A DNA stretch of 64,000 nt from Cyclobacteriaceae bacterium (GCA_019638255.1 JAHBUD010000001.1:1240001-1304000), one strand, 5' to 3'; shown: positions 17,482 through 27,861, counted from the first letter of the stretch. The notes: a model not told the origin generated them from the letters alone. A program made the numbers and translations.

Positions 17482-18661
17482 CCCCGTTGTCTACACCCGC
17501 CAGTTTTGGTTGCTCTGTCTGAGCTCATTGCTCTTCTTTGCCAGTTTCAACATGCTTGTTCCTGAGCTGCCCAGCTACCTTACCAGTTTAGGTGGTGCGC
17601 AGTACAAAGGCTTGATCATATCCTTGTTCACATTAACCGCCATGGTGTCGCGTCCGTTCAGTGGAAAAATGGCCGATAAGGTGGGGCGGGTTCCGGTAAT
17701 TATCATTGGCTCGTTGGTGTGTTTTTTCAGCAGCCTGATGTACCCTGCCATTTCCACGGTGTTTGGTTTTTTGCTGTTGCGATTAGTGCACGGTTTTTCA
17801 ACCGGCTTTACACCAACCGGTTTAACCGCTTATCTCTCCGACATTATACCGGCCAATCGAAGAGGAGAGGCCATGGGCATAATGGGAACAGCCGGAGCTG
17901 TAGGCATGGCAGCCGGACCAGCCATTGGTGGTGCAGTAGCAAATAATTTCGGACTTGATGCAATGTTCTATACTTCATCCGGTTTTGCAATTGCTTCGAT
18001 TCTTATTGTTATACGAGCGCGCGAAACCTTGGTGGAGCGAAAAGGATTTACCACCGAGGTGTTTAAAATCCATAAACGCGATTTACTGGAGCCGCGGGTG
18101 CTGGTGGCCTGTATTGTAATGTTGCTCATTGCCTATTCGTACGGAGCAGTGTTTACGGTTATTCCTGATTTTGGTGAATACACCGGCATCCGAAACAAGG
18201 GAGTATTATTCTCGTACCTCACAGTCTCATCTATATTAGTAAGATTAGTATCTGGTCGTGCGTCCGACTATTACGGAAGAAGAAGAATACTGATCGTATC
18301 AACGGCTGTAACTACCGTAGCGATGATGTTAGTTGCCTTGGCGGAAACTCAATTGATGTTGATTGCTGGTGTAGCATTGTACGGTGCAGCACACGGTATG
18401 AATTCACCTACCTTGTTGGCCTGGGCAGTAGATTTAAGTGATGAAAAAAACAAGGGCAGGGGAATAGCCAGTTTGTACATCTTTATGGAAATGGGCATTG
18501 GTGTTGGTGCACTGGCATCCGGATTTATTTATGCTAACGATTCTTCACGTTTCTTTGATACATTCCTTGTTTGCTCTATACTTTCATTTCTTGCCTTTGT
18601 TTACCTGATCACACACTGGATCAGGCACACACGGGTTAAAGACAAAACCGTTGATTTATGA
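17471..18661 (+). CDS. MFS transporter
   Basis: Length is 396 aa from a TTG start at 17471 (the next ATG is 28 codons in, inside helix 1). Twelve hydrophobic helices are visible. The loop 2-3 MFS signature appears as GKMADKVGRVPVII and its second-half counterpart as GRASDYYGRRRILIV. Helix 5 carries GTAGAVGMAAGPAIGG, the antiporter-like motif C region, which favours a drug/H+ exporter. The substrate is unknown. It overlaps the preceding gene by 11 bases and the following yhhN gene by four (ATGA), so it belongs to the prfB transcription unit. Confidence 0.85.
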   Translation: MESNPVVYTRQFWLLCLSSLLFFASFNMLVPELPSYLTSLGGAQYKGLIISLFTLTAMVSRPFSGKMADKVGRVPVIIIGSLVCFFSSLMYPAISTVFGFLLLRLVHGFSTGFTPTGLTAYLSDIIPANRRGEAMGIMGTAGAVGMAAGPAIGGAVANNFGLDAMFYTSSGFAIASILIVIRARETLVERKGFTTEVFKIHKRDLLEPRVLVACIVMLLIAYSYGAVFTVIPDFGEYTGIRNKGVLFSYLTVSSILVRLVSGRASDYYGRRRILIVSTAVTTVAMMLVALAETQLMLIAGVALYGAAHGMNSPTLLAWAVDLSDEKNKGRGIASLYIFMEMGIGVGALASGFIYANDSSRFFDTFLVCSILSFLAFVYLITHWIRHTRVKDKTVDL

Positions 18662-19350
18662 AGAAGATATTTCTGGCTTTATTTCTCCTGGCTTCAGCCG
18701 GTGAACTACTTTCTCAGCTATTCAATTGGTCCGATGTACACACCTTCACTAAACCTGCCTTGTTGCTGCTTTTACTGGGTTATTATTTTTTCGCTTCACG
18801 CAGTAAAATGGTAGCGCTATCATTACTGCTCATGGCAGCGCTTGTTTTTTCATGGGTTGGCGATGTGTTGCTGATGAAACCCGGTGAGCTCTTTTTTATG
18901 CTCGGGCTTGTTTCTTTTCTCATCGCCCATGTGTTTTACATTTTTGTTTTCAAGCAATTCAGAAACGATGATGCGACAAGTTCGTTGCAGGGATTACAAC
19001 GAATTCGATTCGCCTTTCCGATTGTTTTGTACGGCACCGGTTTAGTGGTAGTGCTCTATCCTGCGTTGGGCGAGCTGGCTGTGCCGGTATTGATTTATGC
19101 GAGCGTACTAACGTTGATGGTTTTGAATGCCCTATTCCGTTTTGGTCGAACGTCATCAGCAAGTTTCGCTTACGTATTTGGCGGAGCGATACTGTTCATG
19201 ATCTCTGACTCCTTGTTGGCGGTTAATAAATTTTTAGAGCCCATTAAATTGGCAGGGTTTTGGATCATGCTCACGTATAGTGGCGCACAATTGTTGATAG
19301 TTACAGGTTTGATAAAACATGATTTTTGGAGTGCCAGGGGCTTAAACTGA
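18658..19350 (+). CDS. YhhN family protein (lysoplasmalogenase-like)
   Basis: Length is 230 aa with about eight membrane helices. The YhhN family hallmarks are visible: KPALLLLLLGYYFF, then FSWVGDVLLM and a late GAILFMISDSLLAVNKF, each carrying a conserved Asp. Characterised relatives (TMEM86 and bacterial homologues) hydrolyse the vinyl-ether bond of lysoplasmalogens; activity here is inferred from family only. Its ATG overlaps the MFS stop by four bases. A 208-base gap follows before the polysaccharide cluster, in which I saw no exact promoter consensus. Confidence 0.8.
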   Translation: MKKIFLALFLLASAGELLSQLFNWSDVHTFTKPALLLLLLGYYFFASRSKMVALSLLLMAALVFSWVGDVLLMKPGELFFMLGLVSFLIAHVFYIFVFKQFRNDDATSSLQGLQRIRFAFPIVLYGTGLVVVLYPALGELAVPVLIYASVLTLMVLNALFRFGRTSSASFAYVFGGAILFMISDSLLAVNKFLEPIKLAGFWIMLTYSGAQLLIVTGLIKHDFWSARGLN

Positions 19351-19558
19351 CATAAAATTCAGTTAATCAATCAAGGAAGGTACATCAGTAAGATAAACAC
19401 ATAGGTTTAGGAAATGCACCTATCTGCCATTGATGATTGGATTATACCCTGAAATCGACATTAATTTTACAAAAATCCATTCCAACGGATGCGTGAAATG
19501 TAGTGTCTAATGAAAAGACAAAGAAATTAGCTAAATTGCAACCAAGTCTTTAACAGTT

Positions 19559-20419
19559 ATGGCAAAAGTTAGTGTAGTAATCATTACGCTCAATGAGGAG
19601 CAGAATATTGCTCGCTGCCTTGATTCTCTGATGCCTGTAGCAGATGATATCGTGGTGGTGGATTCGTATTCCTCCGATCTTACAGAATACATATGCAGAG
19701 AACGAGGAGTTCGTTTTTTACAACGAAAATTCACCACATATTTTGACCAAAAGAACTTTGGAGTTGCTCAGGCATACTATGACTACATCCTGTCACTTGA
19801 TGCTGATGAGTACCTGTCACCGGAATTGACGCGATCAATTTTGGCTATCAAAGACCATAGTACCACCGAAGCCTATCGCATGAACAGGTTATCGAGTTAT
19901 GCCGGCAAATGGATTCGTTATGGCAGTTGGAACCCCGATAGGCATATTCGATTATGGAACCGAAATACAGGGCGATGGAATGAAAGCAATCCGCACGAAA
20001 AGGTAGAGGTAAATAATGACATCAGGATTGTTCAATTGGGTGGGCACTTAATGCATAACTCTTATCGGAATGCTTCAGATGCTTTACGTAAGATAGAATT
20101 GTACTCCAACCTGTATGCAAAATCTAATGCTGGTAAAAAGATTGTAAGTCTTTTTGATATTTTTTATCACTCCAGCTGGGCATTCTTTAAAAGTTATTTT
20201 CTTAAGCTGGGTTTGTTAGATGGTTACCATGGATTGGTTGTTGCAAGACTAATTTCTGGTCATACATTTTTTAAGTATACCAAGCTGTATGAGGCAAATC
20301 AGGGATGGTTTGCTGGAATGACGAAGCGATGGGCGAAGAAAAATTTGACGCGAATCCCTGTTCAAAAACTAGATAATGAATTGACGGTTGTTTCTTTAAA
20401 CGACAATGTGGGGGGTTAA
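19559..20419 (+). CDS. Glycosyltransferase family 2 (KdtX/WaaE-like)
   Basis: Length is 286 aa. The GT-A fold is clear: the VSVVIITLNEEQNIARCLDSL nucleotide-binding strand, DIVVVDSYSSD, and the metal-binding DADEY at about residue 80. The C-terminal half (W-rich, IRLWNRNTGRW, FLKLGLLDGYHG) matches the WaaE/KdtX type that adds glucose to LPS core or O-antigen sugars. It is the first gene of the surface polysaccharide cluster but is separated by 178 bases from gmd. Acceptor and donor are not known. Confidence 0.83.
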   Translation: MAKVSVVIITLNEEQNIARCLDSLMPVADDIVVVDSYSSDLTEYICRERGVRFLQRKFTTYFDQKNFGVAQAYYDYILSLDADEYLSPELTRSILAIKDHSTTEAYRMNRLSSYAGKWIRYGSWNPDRHIRLWNRNTGRWNESNPHEKVEVNNDIRIVQLGGHLMHNSYRNASDALRKIELYSNLYAKSNAGKKIVSLFDIFYHSSWAFFKSYFLKLGLLDGYHGLVVARLISGHTFFKYTKLYEANQGWFAGMTKRWAKKNLTRIPVQKLDNELTVVSLNDNVGG

Positions 20420-20565
20420 ACTCTCCGGTAGATAAATTTTACTATAGATTTTTAGTCAGTAGTTCCTTAAATTTGAGGCAAAAAGCGATCAACCGTCAAT
20501 AAAATCGCTTTTTGAAATATAGCCCCAACCTTATCCATGTAATTCCGAGTACAGTTGATTGAATA

Positions 20566-20573
20566 TATCTTTG
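20566..20573 (+). promoter_or_regulatory. Putative -7 promoter element upstream of gmd
   Basis: TATCTTTG at 20566-20573 is an exact TAnnTTTG, 24 bases before the gmd ATG, inside an AT-rich gap. No TTG sits at the ideal distance upstream. It could drive the main polysaccharide operon. Confidence 0.45.
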
Positions 20574-20597
20574 TAATTTATTTTATTTTTTTGAGTA

Positions 20598-21710
20598 ATG
20601 AAGAAAGCCTTAATAACAGGTATTACCGGTCAAGATGGTGCATACTTAGCCGAATTACTTCTTTTAAAGGGATATGAAGTGCATGGAATAAAAAGAAGGA
20701 GTTCGCTTTTTAATACGGACAGGATTGATCATTTGTACCGAGATCTTCATGAAGAAGATGTAAGATTCAAGCTTCATTATGGTGACCTAACCGACTCTGT
20801 AAATCTCATCCGGATTATTCAAGAGGTTCAACCAGATGAAATTTATAACCTGGGGGCGATGTCACATGTCAAAGTAAGTTTTGATATGCCTGAGTATACA
20901 GCCAACGCAGATGGTATAGGAGCACTTCGGATTTTGGAGGCAATAAGGATTCTGAGTTTGACAAAAAAGACCAGATTTTATCAGGCTTCTACTTCTGAAT
21001 TATACGGCTTAGTTCAAGCCGTTCCACAAACTGAAACGACTCCTTTTTATCCCAGGTCACCATATGCAGTGGCAAAACTTTACAGCTATTGGATAACAGT
21101 AAACTATCGTGAGGCGTATGGTATTTTTGCTTCAAATGGTATTTTGTTTAATCATGAGTCTCCATTGCGTGGAGAAACATTTGTAACCCGCAAAATAACC
21201 CGTGCTGCATGCCGAATTGCATTAGGTCTTCAAAAGACTGTTTTTATGGGTAATATTGATGCCAAGCGCGATTGGGGGCATGCGAAAGATTATGCCGAAG
21301 CGATGTGGCTGATTTTGCAACATAATAAGCCTGATGACTTCGTCATAGCAACAGGTAAAACCACATCTGTGCGAGAATTTATTCTTAAAGCATTTAATCG
21401 GTTAGGCATCCAATTGGAATTCAAGGGCAAGGGAGTTGATGAAGTGGGCGTGGTATCGGAAATAACCAACTCAAAGGTAAAGGTAAATAAGGGAGATATA
21501 GTTGTTCGCATTGACCCTAAATACTTTCGTCCAACTGAAGTGGATCTTTTAATTGGTGACCCAAGCAAGGCGAAAAATGAATTGGGTTGGCAGTTAAAAT
21601 ATGATCTTGATGGGTTGGTGGATGATATGGTGATGAGCGACTATCAGTTATTCCAACGGGATTCCTACCTCAAGGAAGGCGGCCACAAAATATTTCACTA
21701 CCACGAGTAA
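20598..21710 (+). CDS. gmd: GDP-mannose 4,6-dehydratase
   Basis: Length is 370 aa, the family length. An extended SDR fold starts with [15 protein letters not shown] (NADP-binding GxxGxxG). The family's [16 protein letters not shown] and the catalytic YxxxK in [15 protein letters not shown] are present, along with [17 protein letters not shown], typical of Gmd. It converts GDP-D-mannose to GDP-4-keto-6-deoxymannose in the cytosol, the first step to GDP-L-fucose. The next gene (one-base overlap) encodes the second enzyme. Confidence 0.96.
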   Translation: MKKALITGITGQDGAYLAELLLLKGYEVHGIKRRSSLFNTDRIDHLYRDLHEEDVRFKLHYGDLTDSVNLIRIIQEVQPDEIYNLGAMSHVKVSFDMPEYTANADGIGALRILEAIRILSLTKKTRFYQASTSELYGLVQAVPQTETTPFYPRSPYAVAKLYSYWITVNYREAYGIFASNGILFNHESPLRGETFVTRKITRAACRIALGLQKTVFMGNIDAKRDWGHAKDYAEAMWLILQHNKPDDFVIATGKTTSVREFILKAFNRLGIQLEFKGKGVDEVGVVSEITNSKVKVNKGDIVVRIDPKYFRPTEVDLLIGDPSKAKNELGWQLKYDLDGLVDDMVMSDYQLFQRDSYLKEGGHKIFHYHE

Positions 21711-22648
21711 TGAAAAGGGATTCAAAAATATATGTTGCCGGCCATCGTGGTATGGTGGGATCAGCGATTGTTAGAAAGCTTCAATCGGAGGGTTACAACA
21801 ATTTGGTATTGCGAACCTCCGAGGACCTGGATCTTCGCAATCAGGCAAGCGTAGAAGGTTTCTTTGCTGCTGAGAAACCAGAATACGTTTTTCTTGCAGC
21901 AGCTAAAGTGGGTGGAATTCTAGCCAACAACACTTACCGTGCAGAGTTTTTGTATGATAATCTGATGATTGAAAGTAATGTGATTCATCAGAGTTATGTT
22001 CATGGCGTTAAGAAACTATTGTTTCTTGGGTCATCCTGCATATATCCTAAGATGGCACCCCAACCATTGAAAGAAGAATACTTGTTGTCTGGTTATCTTG
22101 AAGAAACCAATGAGCCCTATGCGATTGCGAAAATTACAGGGATAAAATTATGCGAAAATTACCGGAGACAGTATGGATGTGATTTTATTAGTGCTATGCC
22201 TACTAACCTATATGGGCCAAATGACAATTATGATTTGAATAATTCGCATGTTATCCCCGCTCTAATAAGAAAGTTTGTTGAAGCAAAGAGAAATAATTTG
22301 TCTGAGGTTATAGTCTGGGGAACAGGTTCTCCACTGCGTGAATTCCTTCATGTTGATGATCTGGCGGATGCAAGTTTTTTTTTGATGCAAACATACTCAG
22401 ATTCGATGTTTATAAATGTGGGTTCAGGTTCAGAGATTTCGATTAAGGAGCTGGCACTGCTGATAAGTAGCCTTACAGGCTATGAAGGCCAAACAGTATT
22501 TGACACTTCAAAGCCAGATGGAACTCCAAGAAAATTGATGAGTGTTTCTAGACTTCATGCTTTTGGTTGGCAACAAGAAATTGAGCTTCAAGAAGGCATT
22601 CGTTCTACTATTGCAGATTATTGTTCAAATCCAATTTACTCCAGTTAA
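21710..22648 (+). CDS. fcl: GDP-L-fucose synthase
   Basis: Length is 312 aa. The SDR nucleotide motif is [10 protein letters not shown]. The family-specific [16 protein letters not shown], catalytic YxxxK in [10 protein letters not shown], and [10 protein letters not shown] are present, as is [16 protein letters not shown]. It epimerises at C3/C5 and reduces the Gmd product to GDP-L-fucose using NADPH. Translational coupling to gmd is implied by the TAATG overlap. Fucose is thus a likely constituent of the polysaccharide made by this cluster. Confidence 0.96.
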   Translation: MKRDSKIYVAGHRGMVGSAIVRKLQSEGYNNLVLRTSEDLDLRNQASVEGFFAAEKPEYVFLAAAKVGGILANNTYRAEFLYDNLMIESNVIHQSYVHGVKKLLFLGSSCIYPKMAPQPLKEEYLLSGYLEETNEPYAIAKITGIKLCENYRRQYGCDFISAMPTNLYGPNDNYDLNNSHVIPALIRKFVEAKRNNLSEVIVWGTGSPLREFLHVDDLADASFFLMQTYSDSMFINVGSGSEISIKELALLISSLTGYEGQTVFDTSKPDGTPRKLMSVSRLHAFGWQQEIELQEGIRSTIADYCSNPIYSS

Positions 22649-22693
22649 TTTAAACATTACTTTGTAAAAGGAAATGCATATTGATGAGTCAAC

Positions 22694-24019
22694 ATGAAGA
22701 ATAAATTACAGATGATCCTCGGTGATCCAAATAGGAGGGTTCTGATTATTAACTATTTTTCATTGGCGGCCATTCAAGGAGCTAACTACTTAATTCCACT
22801 TTTGGTTTTGCCTTATATTGTTCGAATTATTGGTCCGGCTAAATTCGGACTATTAATGTATGCTCAGACTTTCGTATATTATTTTACACTGATAATTAAC
22901 TACAGCTTCGATTATACAGCAACACGGGATATTAGCTTAAATAGAAATGAGAAAGAGAAAATTTCAAATATTTTCTCTTCTGTCTTCTTATGTAAGCTAA
23001 TATTGCTGGGTCTTGCTACAGTAATTTTTAGCATTTCAATTTTATTCGTTGAGCAATTTGAAAAGAATGCCAGTGTATATTGGATTACTTATTTAATAAA
23101 CATAGGGTTTGTTTTATTTCCCTCCTGGTATTTACAAGGCATTGAGAAGCTTAGCCGAACAGCTTTTTTTAATTTCTTCACCAAGTTGCTTTTTGCTATT
23201 ATAGTGATTGCAGCACTAAAGGAGGAAGATGATTTTTTAATTTACACTTTTAGTGCAGCCATTGCCCAAATTTTTGTTGGGTTAGCCGCATTTATTTACT
23301 GTGTTTCAGTATATAAAATTCATTTGGTTTGGGTGTCGATTCGTAGTTTAAAGAAGACTTTCAAGAGTGGTCTTTCTGTTTTTCTTTCGAACATAATTGT
23401 AAGTCTTTACACAACCACCAATCTCATCGTTCTTGGCTTTTTTGCATCAGAGGAAGAGTACGGCCACTTCTCTGCTTCACTTAAAATTGCAACAGTGACG
23501 CATGCTATGATTGTAATACCCTTAGGCTTGACACTATTTCCGTACCTTGCGAGAAGGATAAATGAATCAAAGGAGAAAGGCCTTCAGACCCTGAATAGGT
23601 ATATAAAGTGGGTTTCAATTGCTACACTTGGAATGTCCGCAGTTATATTCTTGTTCGCTGAGCAATTGATTTTACTTTTGTTTGGAGATTCATTTTTGGC
23701 AGGAGTGTTATATCTGAGGGTTATGGCTTTTATGCCCTTTATTTCCGGTCTAAATAATCTGATTTCTGTACAAGGGTTATTGAATCTTAAAATGGATAAG
23801 GAGTATCTGTTTGCTACGTTGATGACTTTATTATTTTCTGTTATATTGAATATTACACTTGTGCCTCATTATAAAAGCTTAGGCACCTCTGTAATACAAC
23901 TTGCTTGCGAGTTATTGATGGTTGTAGTAAGTAGTTTATTTTTATTTGGAATTATCGATTTGAATAAATGGAAGTCAAAGATTGACAGAGTTTGGAAATC
24001 TTATAATGTAAAGTATTAG
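22694..24019 (+). CDS. Wzx-type polysaccharide flippase
   Basis: Length is 441 aa with about 12-14 membrane helices. It opens with a short basic N-terminus and the RfbX/Wzx-like pattern (NYLIPLLVLPYIVRIIGPAKFGLLMYAQTF), then the YAATRDIS-like SFDYTATRDIS segment that marks MATE/PST flippases. It moves undecaprenyl-diphosphate-linked repeat units across the inner membrane. It begins 45 bases after fcl and ends one base before a methyltransferase. Confidence 0.9.
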   Translation: MKNKLQMILGDPNRRVLIINYFSLAAIQGANYLIPLLVLPYIVRIIGPAKFGLLMYAQTFVYYFTLIINYSFDYTATRDISLNRNEKEKISNIFSSVFLCKLILLGLATVIFSISILFVEQFEKNASVYWITYLINIGFVLFPSWYLQGIEKLSRTAFFNFFTKLLFAIIVIAALKEEDDFLIYTFSAAIAQIFVGLAAFIYCVSVYKIHLVWVSIRSLKKTFKSGLSVFLSNIIVSLYTTTNLIVLGFFASEEEYGHFSASLKIATVTHAMIVIPLGLTLFPYLARRINESKEKGLQTLNRYIKWVSIATLGMSAVIFLFAEQLILLLFGDSFLAGVLYLRVMAFMPFISGLNNLISVQGLLNLKMDKEYLFATLMTLLFSVILNITLVPHYKSLGTSVIQLACELLMVVVSSLFLFGIIDLNKWKSKIDRVWKSYNVKY

Positions 24020-24020
24020 A

Positions 24021-24650
24021 ATGGTTATTAGAAAAATAAAAAATTTGGGTCACTATTTCTTAGTAAGAAGTAGGATCGCAGCGTTTAGTCAAATTGATGG
24101 ATGGCTAACGAGAGTCGAAGCGGTTGGTCTTTTTCACACCGCATCAAAATTACCAGATAATGCAATTGTTGTAGAAATTGGGACTTGGAAAGGCAAAAGT
24201 ACATACTGTATTGCCAAGGGATTACATAAGGGCAAGATATTTTGTATTGATCCTTTTGATGCTTCTGGTGAAAAGGAAAGTGCGGAAACATATCAACAAC
24301 GAAAAGGAGTGTCACCGCTGTTAGTGCAATTTGAGCAAAGAATGAAGGAGTTGGGTGTGCATGAGTATATTACCCCTATGAAAGGTTTCTCACAAGATTT
24401 TGTAGGGAAATTTCCGGTTATTAATTTCTTGTTTATCGATGGTGATCATAGTATTGAAGGATGTGATTTCGATTTCATGAATTACGCTCCGTATTTAAAG
24501 AAAGGTGGATTTATAGCCTTTCACGATTATGACCCCAAGAGACCTGACCTTGGACCCACGTGGGTTGTTCAGAATAAATTGCTAAGTTCAGATTCTTTCA
24601 AATTCATAAACCTGTATGATACTCTTTGGGTTGGAGAAAAAATTGCGTAA
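24021..24650 (+). CDS. Class I SAM-dependent methyltransferase (Methyltransf_24 type)
   Basis: Length is 209 aa. The SAM site is visible as VVEIGTWKGKSTYCIAKGL (motif I) followed by IFCIDPFD (acidic motif II) and FLFIDGDHSIEGCDFDFMNY (motif IV), a pattern seen in small sugar O-methyltransferases of surface polysaccharide clusters. It probably [11 protein letters not shown] sugar hydroxyl, in the cytosol, before export. It is followed after five bases by an FkbM-type methyltransferase, so the glycan may be multiply methylated. Confidence 0.78.
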   Translation: MVIRKIKNLGHYFLVRSRIAAFSQIDGWLTRVEAVGLFHTASKLPDNAIVVEIGTWKGKSTYCIAKGLHKGKIFCIDPFDASGEKESAETYQQRKGVSPLLVQFEQRMKELGVHEYITPMKGFSQDFVGKFPVINFLFIDGDHSIEGCDFDFMNYAPYLKKGGFIAFHDYDPKRPDLGPTWVVQNKLLSSDSFKFINLYDTLWVGEKIA

Positions 24651-24655
24651 AAAAT

Positions 24656-25330
24656 ATGAGAAAACTTTTAAGAAATTTGAAAAGCTCGTTATTCTCAGGG
24701 AATAATTTGTCTCTAAAAAGGGAAATCGCTACATATCTTCCAGAGAATCCAATAATCATTGAGGCTGGTGCCCACATAGGGGTTGATACACTTGAGTTTA
24801 ATAAAATTTGGCCGGGAGCCACTATTCATGCCTTCGAACCAGTTCCGAATATTTACAAAGAACTCCAAAAAACAACCAGGCATTTAAGTAATGTTATTAC
24901 CTACCCCTTAGCATTAAGTAGTTCAACGGGAAGGGCAGACATCCATGTAAGCTCTGGCGATTCAGACGGGTCAAGCTCCTTATTAAGTCCAAAGGATCAC
25001 CTGACTGAACACCCTAGTGTTTTTTTTTCAAGAACCATTGCCATTGATACAATTACACCGGATGACTGGCAATTAGAGTATAACATTGAACGAGTTGATT
25101 TTTTATGGCTAGACATGCAAGGCTATGAACTGGCAGCACTAAAAGCCGGAACGCAATTACTAAAAACAACCACTGCAATTTACACCGAAGTTTTTCTAAA
25201 AGAGTTATACGAAGGGGCACCTTTATATCAAGAGGTGAGGAGCTGGCTTGAGGGGCATGGCTTTAAGGTAGAGAAGGAAGAAATGGATTGGGATTCTGTT
25301 GGCAATGTTTTATTTGTACGTAAAGGCTGA
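24656..25330 (+). CDS. FkbM family methyltransferase
   Basis: 224 aa from the ATG at 24656. An upstream GTG/ATG-like start at 24626 would overlap the previous gene, and the family domain does not need it. Motif I is IIEAGAHIGVDTLEF, then TIHAFEPVPNIY, and the FkbM-specific LWLDMQGYELAALKAG with the later VFLKELYEG. FkbM enzymes O-methylate sugars or polyketides with SAM. It lies between two other methyltransferase genes in the polysaccharide operon. Confidence 0.88.
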   Translation: MRKLLRNLKSSLFSGNNLSLKREIATYLPENPIIIEAGAHIGVDTLEFNKIWPGATIHAFEPVPNIYKELQKTTRHLSNVITYPLALSSSTGRADIHVSSGDSDGSSSLLSPKDHLTEHPSVFFSRTIAIDTITPDDWQLEYNIERVDFLWLDMQGYELAALKAGTQLLKTTTAIYTEVFLKELYEGAPLYQEVRSWLEGHGFKVEKEEMDWDSVGNVLFVRKG

Positions 25331-25340
25331 AAATTGTTAT

Positions 25341-26174
25341 ATGGCAAAAGTCAGTATTTGCAAACTTTGTGGTTCATCTGATAATTCCCTCTATCTGAAG
25401 ACAAGTGCTTTTTCAATTTTTAGATGTAATAGCTGCACTAATGCATGGACTGATCCTGCGCCTGTTTCAATTAATTACATAGAAAGAGACTTCCATCAAC
25501 AAGAAATTTCGCAAAAGGGTAAGGAAATTCGGAAAATAGCTGATCTACCTGTTCCTTGGCAAAATTCAATAGCAAAGCAAATTAAGTTAATACAGAAATA
25601 TCTGCCGCCAGGAGGCTCCATTCTGGAGATTGGTTGCGGAGAAGGGATTTTGTTAAAGGAACTTCATAACATTGGATACAAAACCTTTGGAGTTGAACCA
25701 AGTTTAACTGCTGCAACCCGAGCCAAGGAGCAAGGATTAGAGGTAGTTCAGGGTTACTTCCCCACTGATGGACTGGAAGAGAAGAGTTTTGATTTAATAA
25801 TCATGTCGCACGTATTTGAACACCTGGAGAAACCTTTGGAAATTCTGGAGTCAGCAAAGAATCATTTAGCCCCGGCAGGTAAATTGATGTTTGTGCAAAC
25901 ATACTATCAAGGAATTGTTCCAAGATTGCTCGGGAAAAAGTGGTATGCATGGGTAGCGGATCAGCATTTTTGGCATTTCACTCCAGCAGGAATAGTAAAA
26001 ATTGCTGAGCCATTTAATTTTTCTGAATTGGATAGGGAATTTTCCTCCTTGGTTTATTATAATAAAGGAAAACGCTCCCTTACCAATAGTATCTTCCTTT
26101 TAATGGAGAAAATTTTTCTAATTTTTCCAGGTAAATTGAAAGATCAGTTTCATTTAATCATTTCATTGAAATAA
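25341..26174 (+). CDS. Class I SAM methyltransferase with zinc-ribbon-like N-terminus
   Basis: 277 aa from the ATG at 25341; an earlier ATG at 25299 overlaps the FkbM gene. Residues 6-35 carry CKLCG and CNSC pairs, the small zinc-binding head seen in NDP-sugar C- or O-methyltransferases and related proteins. The SAM domain follows: ILEIGCGEGILLKELH, then GVEPS, and FDLIIMSHVFEHLEKP. The C-terminus contains the conserved AWVADQHFWHFTP segment. It is likely a sugar methyltransferase of the cluster. Confidence 0.8.
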   Translation: MAKVSICKLCGSSDNSLYLKTSAFSIFRCNSCTNAWTDPAPVSINYIERDFHQQEISQKGKEIRKIADLPVPWQNSIAKQIKLIQKYLPPGGSILEIGCGEGILLKELHNIGYKTFGVEPSLTAATRAKEQGLEVVQGYFPTDGLEEKSFDLIIMSHVFEHLEKPLEILESAKNHLAPAGKLMFVQTYYQGIVPRLLGKKWYAWVADQHFWHFTPAGIVKIAEPFNFSELDREFSSLVYYNKGKRSLTNSIFLLMEKIFLIFPGKLKDQFHLIISLK

Positions 26175-26206
26175 AGTCATAGTTAACCTCATCAGCGCAC
26201 CAAAAA

Positions 26207-27016
26207 ATGAGTATGGGTCAAATTTCTCTTGTGGTAAATACTCTAAACGAAGAAAGTAATATTAAGGATTGCATTAACAGTGCGAGTAAATGGGTGGATG
26301 AGGTAATAGTCTGCGATATGCACAGTGAGGATAAGACTGTCGAAATTGCCTTATCACTTGGTGCTAAAGTTATTTTTTTTGAACGCGCAGGTTTTGTAGA
26401 ACCTGCTCGATTTTATGCCATATCACAGGCATCATCTGAGTGGGTACTGGTTTTAGATGCAGATGAACAGTTAACGGATGCTTTAGCAAAAAAATTGGTT
26501 GAAATAGTAAAGCGTGATGAATGTGATGCGGTATCATTTTCTTCGTTGTTTAACTATTTCGGTGGCAGTATATACCACGGAGGCTTCTTCAATAGTAATT
26601 GGACGCGCTTTTTTAAGAAGCAAGTATACCTTGATACCTATTCCGAAAATGAATTAACTGTACATCAGAATTTCAGTGCACTAAGTAAATTAGGTAAAAA
26701 GCGAAGGCTTGTCCTGCCAAAGGAATATTATATACTACATAACGCTTATCCTACAATTGATAAATATGTGAACAAAACAATAGATTATTATGCCCGTGTT
26801 GAGGCTAAACAAAAGCTTGAAAAGGGAGTCAGATTTTCAGCCGCTAGGATGATTTTTGATTTCCTGAGGACATTCATCATGAATTATTTTATTAGACTTG
26901 GTTTCCTGGATGGAATCCGAGGTTTGATTTTATGCTTTTACTACTCAGTATACCGATTTAATATTTGGGCTAATCTATGGTTTCTCCAAAAAACGAATGT
27001 TAAGCAAAATGACTGA
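26207..27016 (+). CDS. Glycosyltransferase family 2 (KdtX/WaaE-like)
   Basis: Length is 269 aa. It has the same architecture as the first gene of the cluster: SLVVNTLNEESNIKDCINSA, VIVCDMHSEDKTVEIA, metal-binding DADEQ near residue 85, and a C-terminal FIRLGFLDGIRGLILCFYYSVYRF. It is therefore a WaaE/KdtX-type retaining or inverting GT-A enzyme acting at the cytoplasmic face of the membrane. Substrate not known. It overlaps the next GT2 gene by eight bases. Confidence 0.83.
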   Translation: MSMGQISLVVNTLNEESNIKDCINSASKWVDEVIVCDMHSEDKTVEIALSLGAKVIFFERAGFVEPARFYAISQASSEWVLVLDADEQLTDALAKKLVEIVKRDECDAVSFSSLFNYFGGSIYHGGFFNSNWTRFFKKQVYLDTYSENELTVHQNFSALSKLGKKRRLVLPKEYYILHNAYPTIDKYVNKTIDYYARVEAKQKLEKGVRFSAARMIFDFLRTFIMNYFIRLGFLDGIRGLILCFYYSVYRFNIWANLWFLQKTNVKQND

Positions 27017-27842
27017 ATTACCCTTAGTTTCTATTGTAACTCCATCATATAATCAAGGTCACTTTCTGGAGCGTACAATACTTTCGGTTTTAAATCAAGA
27101 TTATCCGAATATAGAGTACATCATTATGGATGGCGGATCTACGGATAATAGTATAGAGATAATCCGTAAGTATGAAAACAGACTGGCTTATTGGGAATCT
27201 CAAAAGGACAGAGGACAATCCCATGCAATTAATAAAGGATGGCACAGAGCATGCGGAATGTATTGCTCTTACCTTAATTCGGACGACACGCTTGCTCCGG
27301 GGGCAGTAGGAAAAATTGTTGACGCTTTTTTACAGAACCCGAATATCACAATGGTTTATGGCGACTATACTTTTATAGATGAAAAGGATAATGTGTTGCG
27401 TGAAGGAAAGGGTGAGAGCACTAATTTCAGAAAGTTGCTGATACACGGACAAATGCCGGCAATTGCACAACCTTCATCATTTTACTTAACCTCAGAAGTG
27501 AAAAGTGCAGGTTATCTTGATGAGCAATATCATTTGTCAATGGATTATGATTTGTTATTGAAATTGGCAAAATCATCTGAAATACTTTATGTACCTGAGC
27601 TGATTTCTTTTTTCCGACTTCATAGACAGACAAAATCTTCAACATTAATGATGAAACATTGGCATGAGACGTTGGGGATTAAGGCGAAATACAATAAACT
27701 ATTAATGATTAAGTCTATTTTTTTATACCTCAGATTTAGAATTTTTCATTTAACCCCTTACTTTTTTCAACGATTTCTACGAAAAAAGCGCAATTCACTA
27801 AACGATCTTATTTTTCTAAAAGACGACCTTTTGTCTGATTAA
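27009..27842 (+). CDS. Glycosyltransferase family 2
   Basis: 277 aa from the ATG at 27009; an ATG at 26997 adds four residues. It has a canonical GT2 opening (VSIVTPSYNQGHFLERTILSVLNQDYPNIEYIIMDGGSTD), and the YLNSDD metal-binding motif near residue 95 is intact. The QSHAINKGW segment is typical of WcaA-like transferases. It should add one sugar of the repeat unit from a nucleotide sugar at the inner face of the membrane. It overlaps the upstream GT2 gene by eight bases. Confidence 0.87.
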   Translation: MTELPLVSIVTPSYNQGHFLERTILSVLNQDYPNIEYIIMDGGSTDNSIEIIRKYENRLAYWESQKDRGQSHAINKGWHRACGMYCSYLNSDDTLAPGAVGKIVDAFLQNPNITMVYGDYTFIDEKDNVLREGKGESTNFRKLLIHGQMPAIAQPSSFYLTSEVKSAGYLDEQYHLSMDYDLLLKLAKSSEILYVPELISFFRLHRQTKSSTLMMKHWHETLGIKAKYNKLLMIKSIFLYLRFRIFHLTPYFFQRFLRKKRNSLNDLIFLKDDLLSD

Positions 27843-27861
27843 GTAGCACGGTACAATAAGA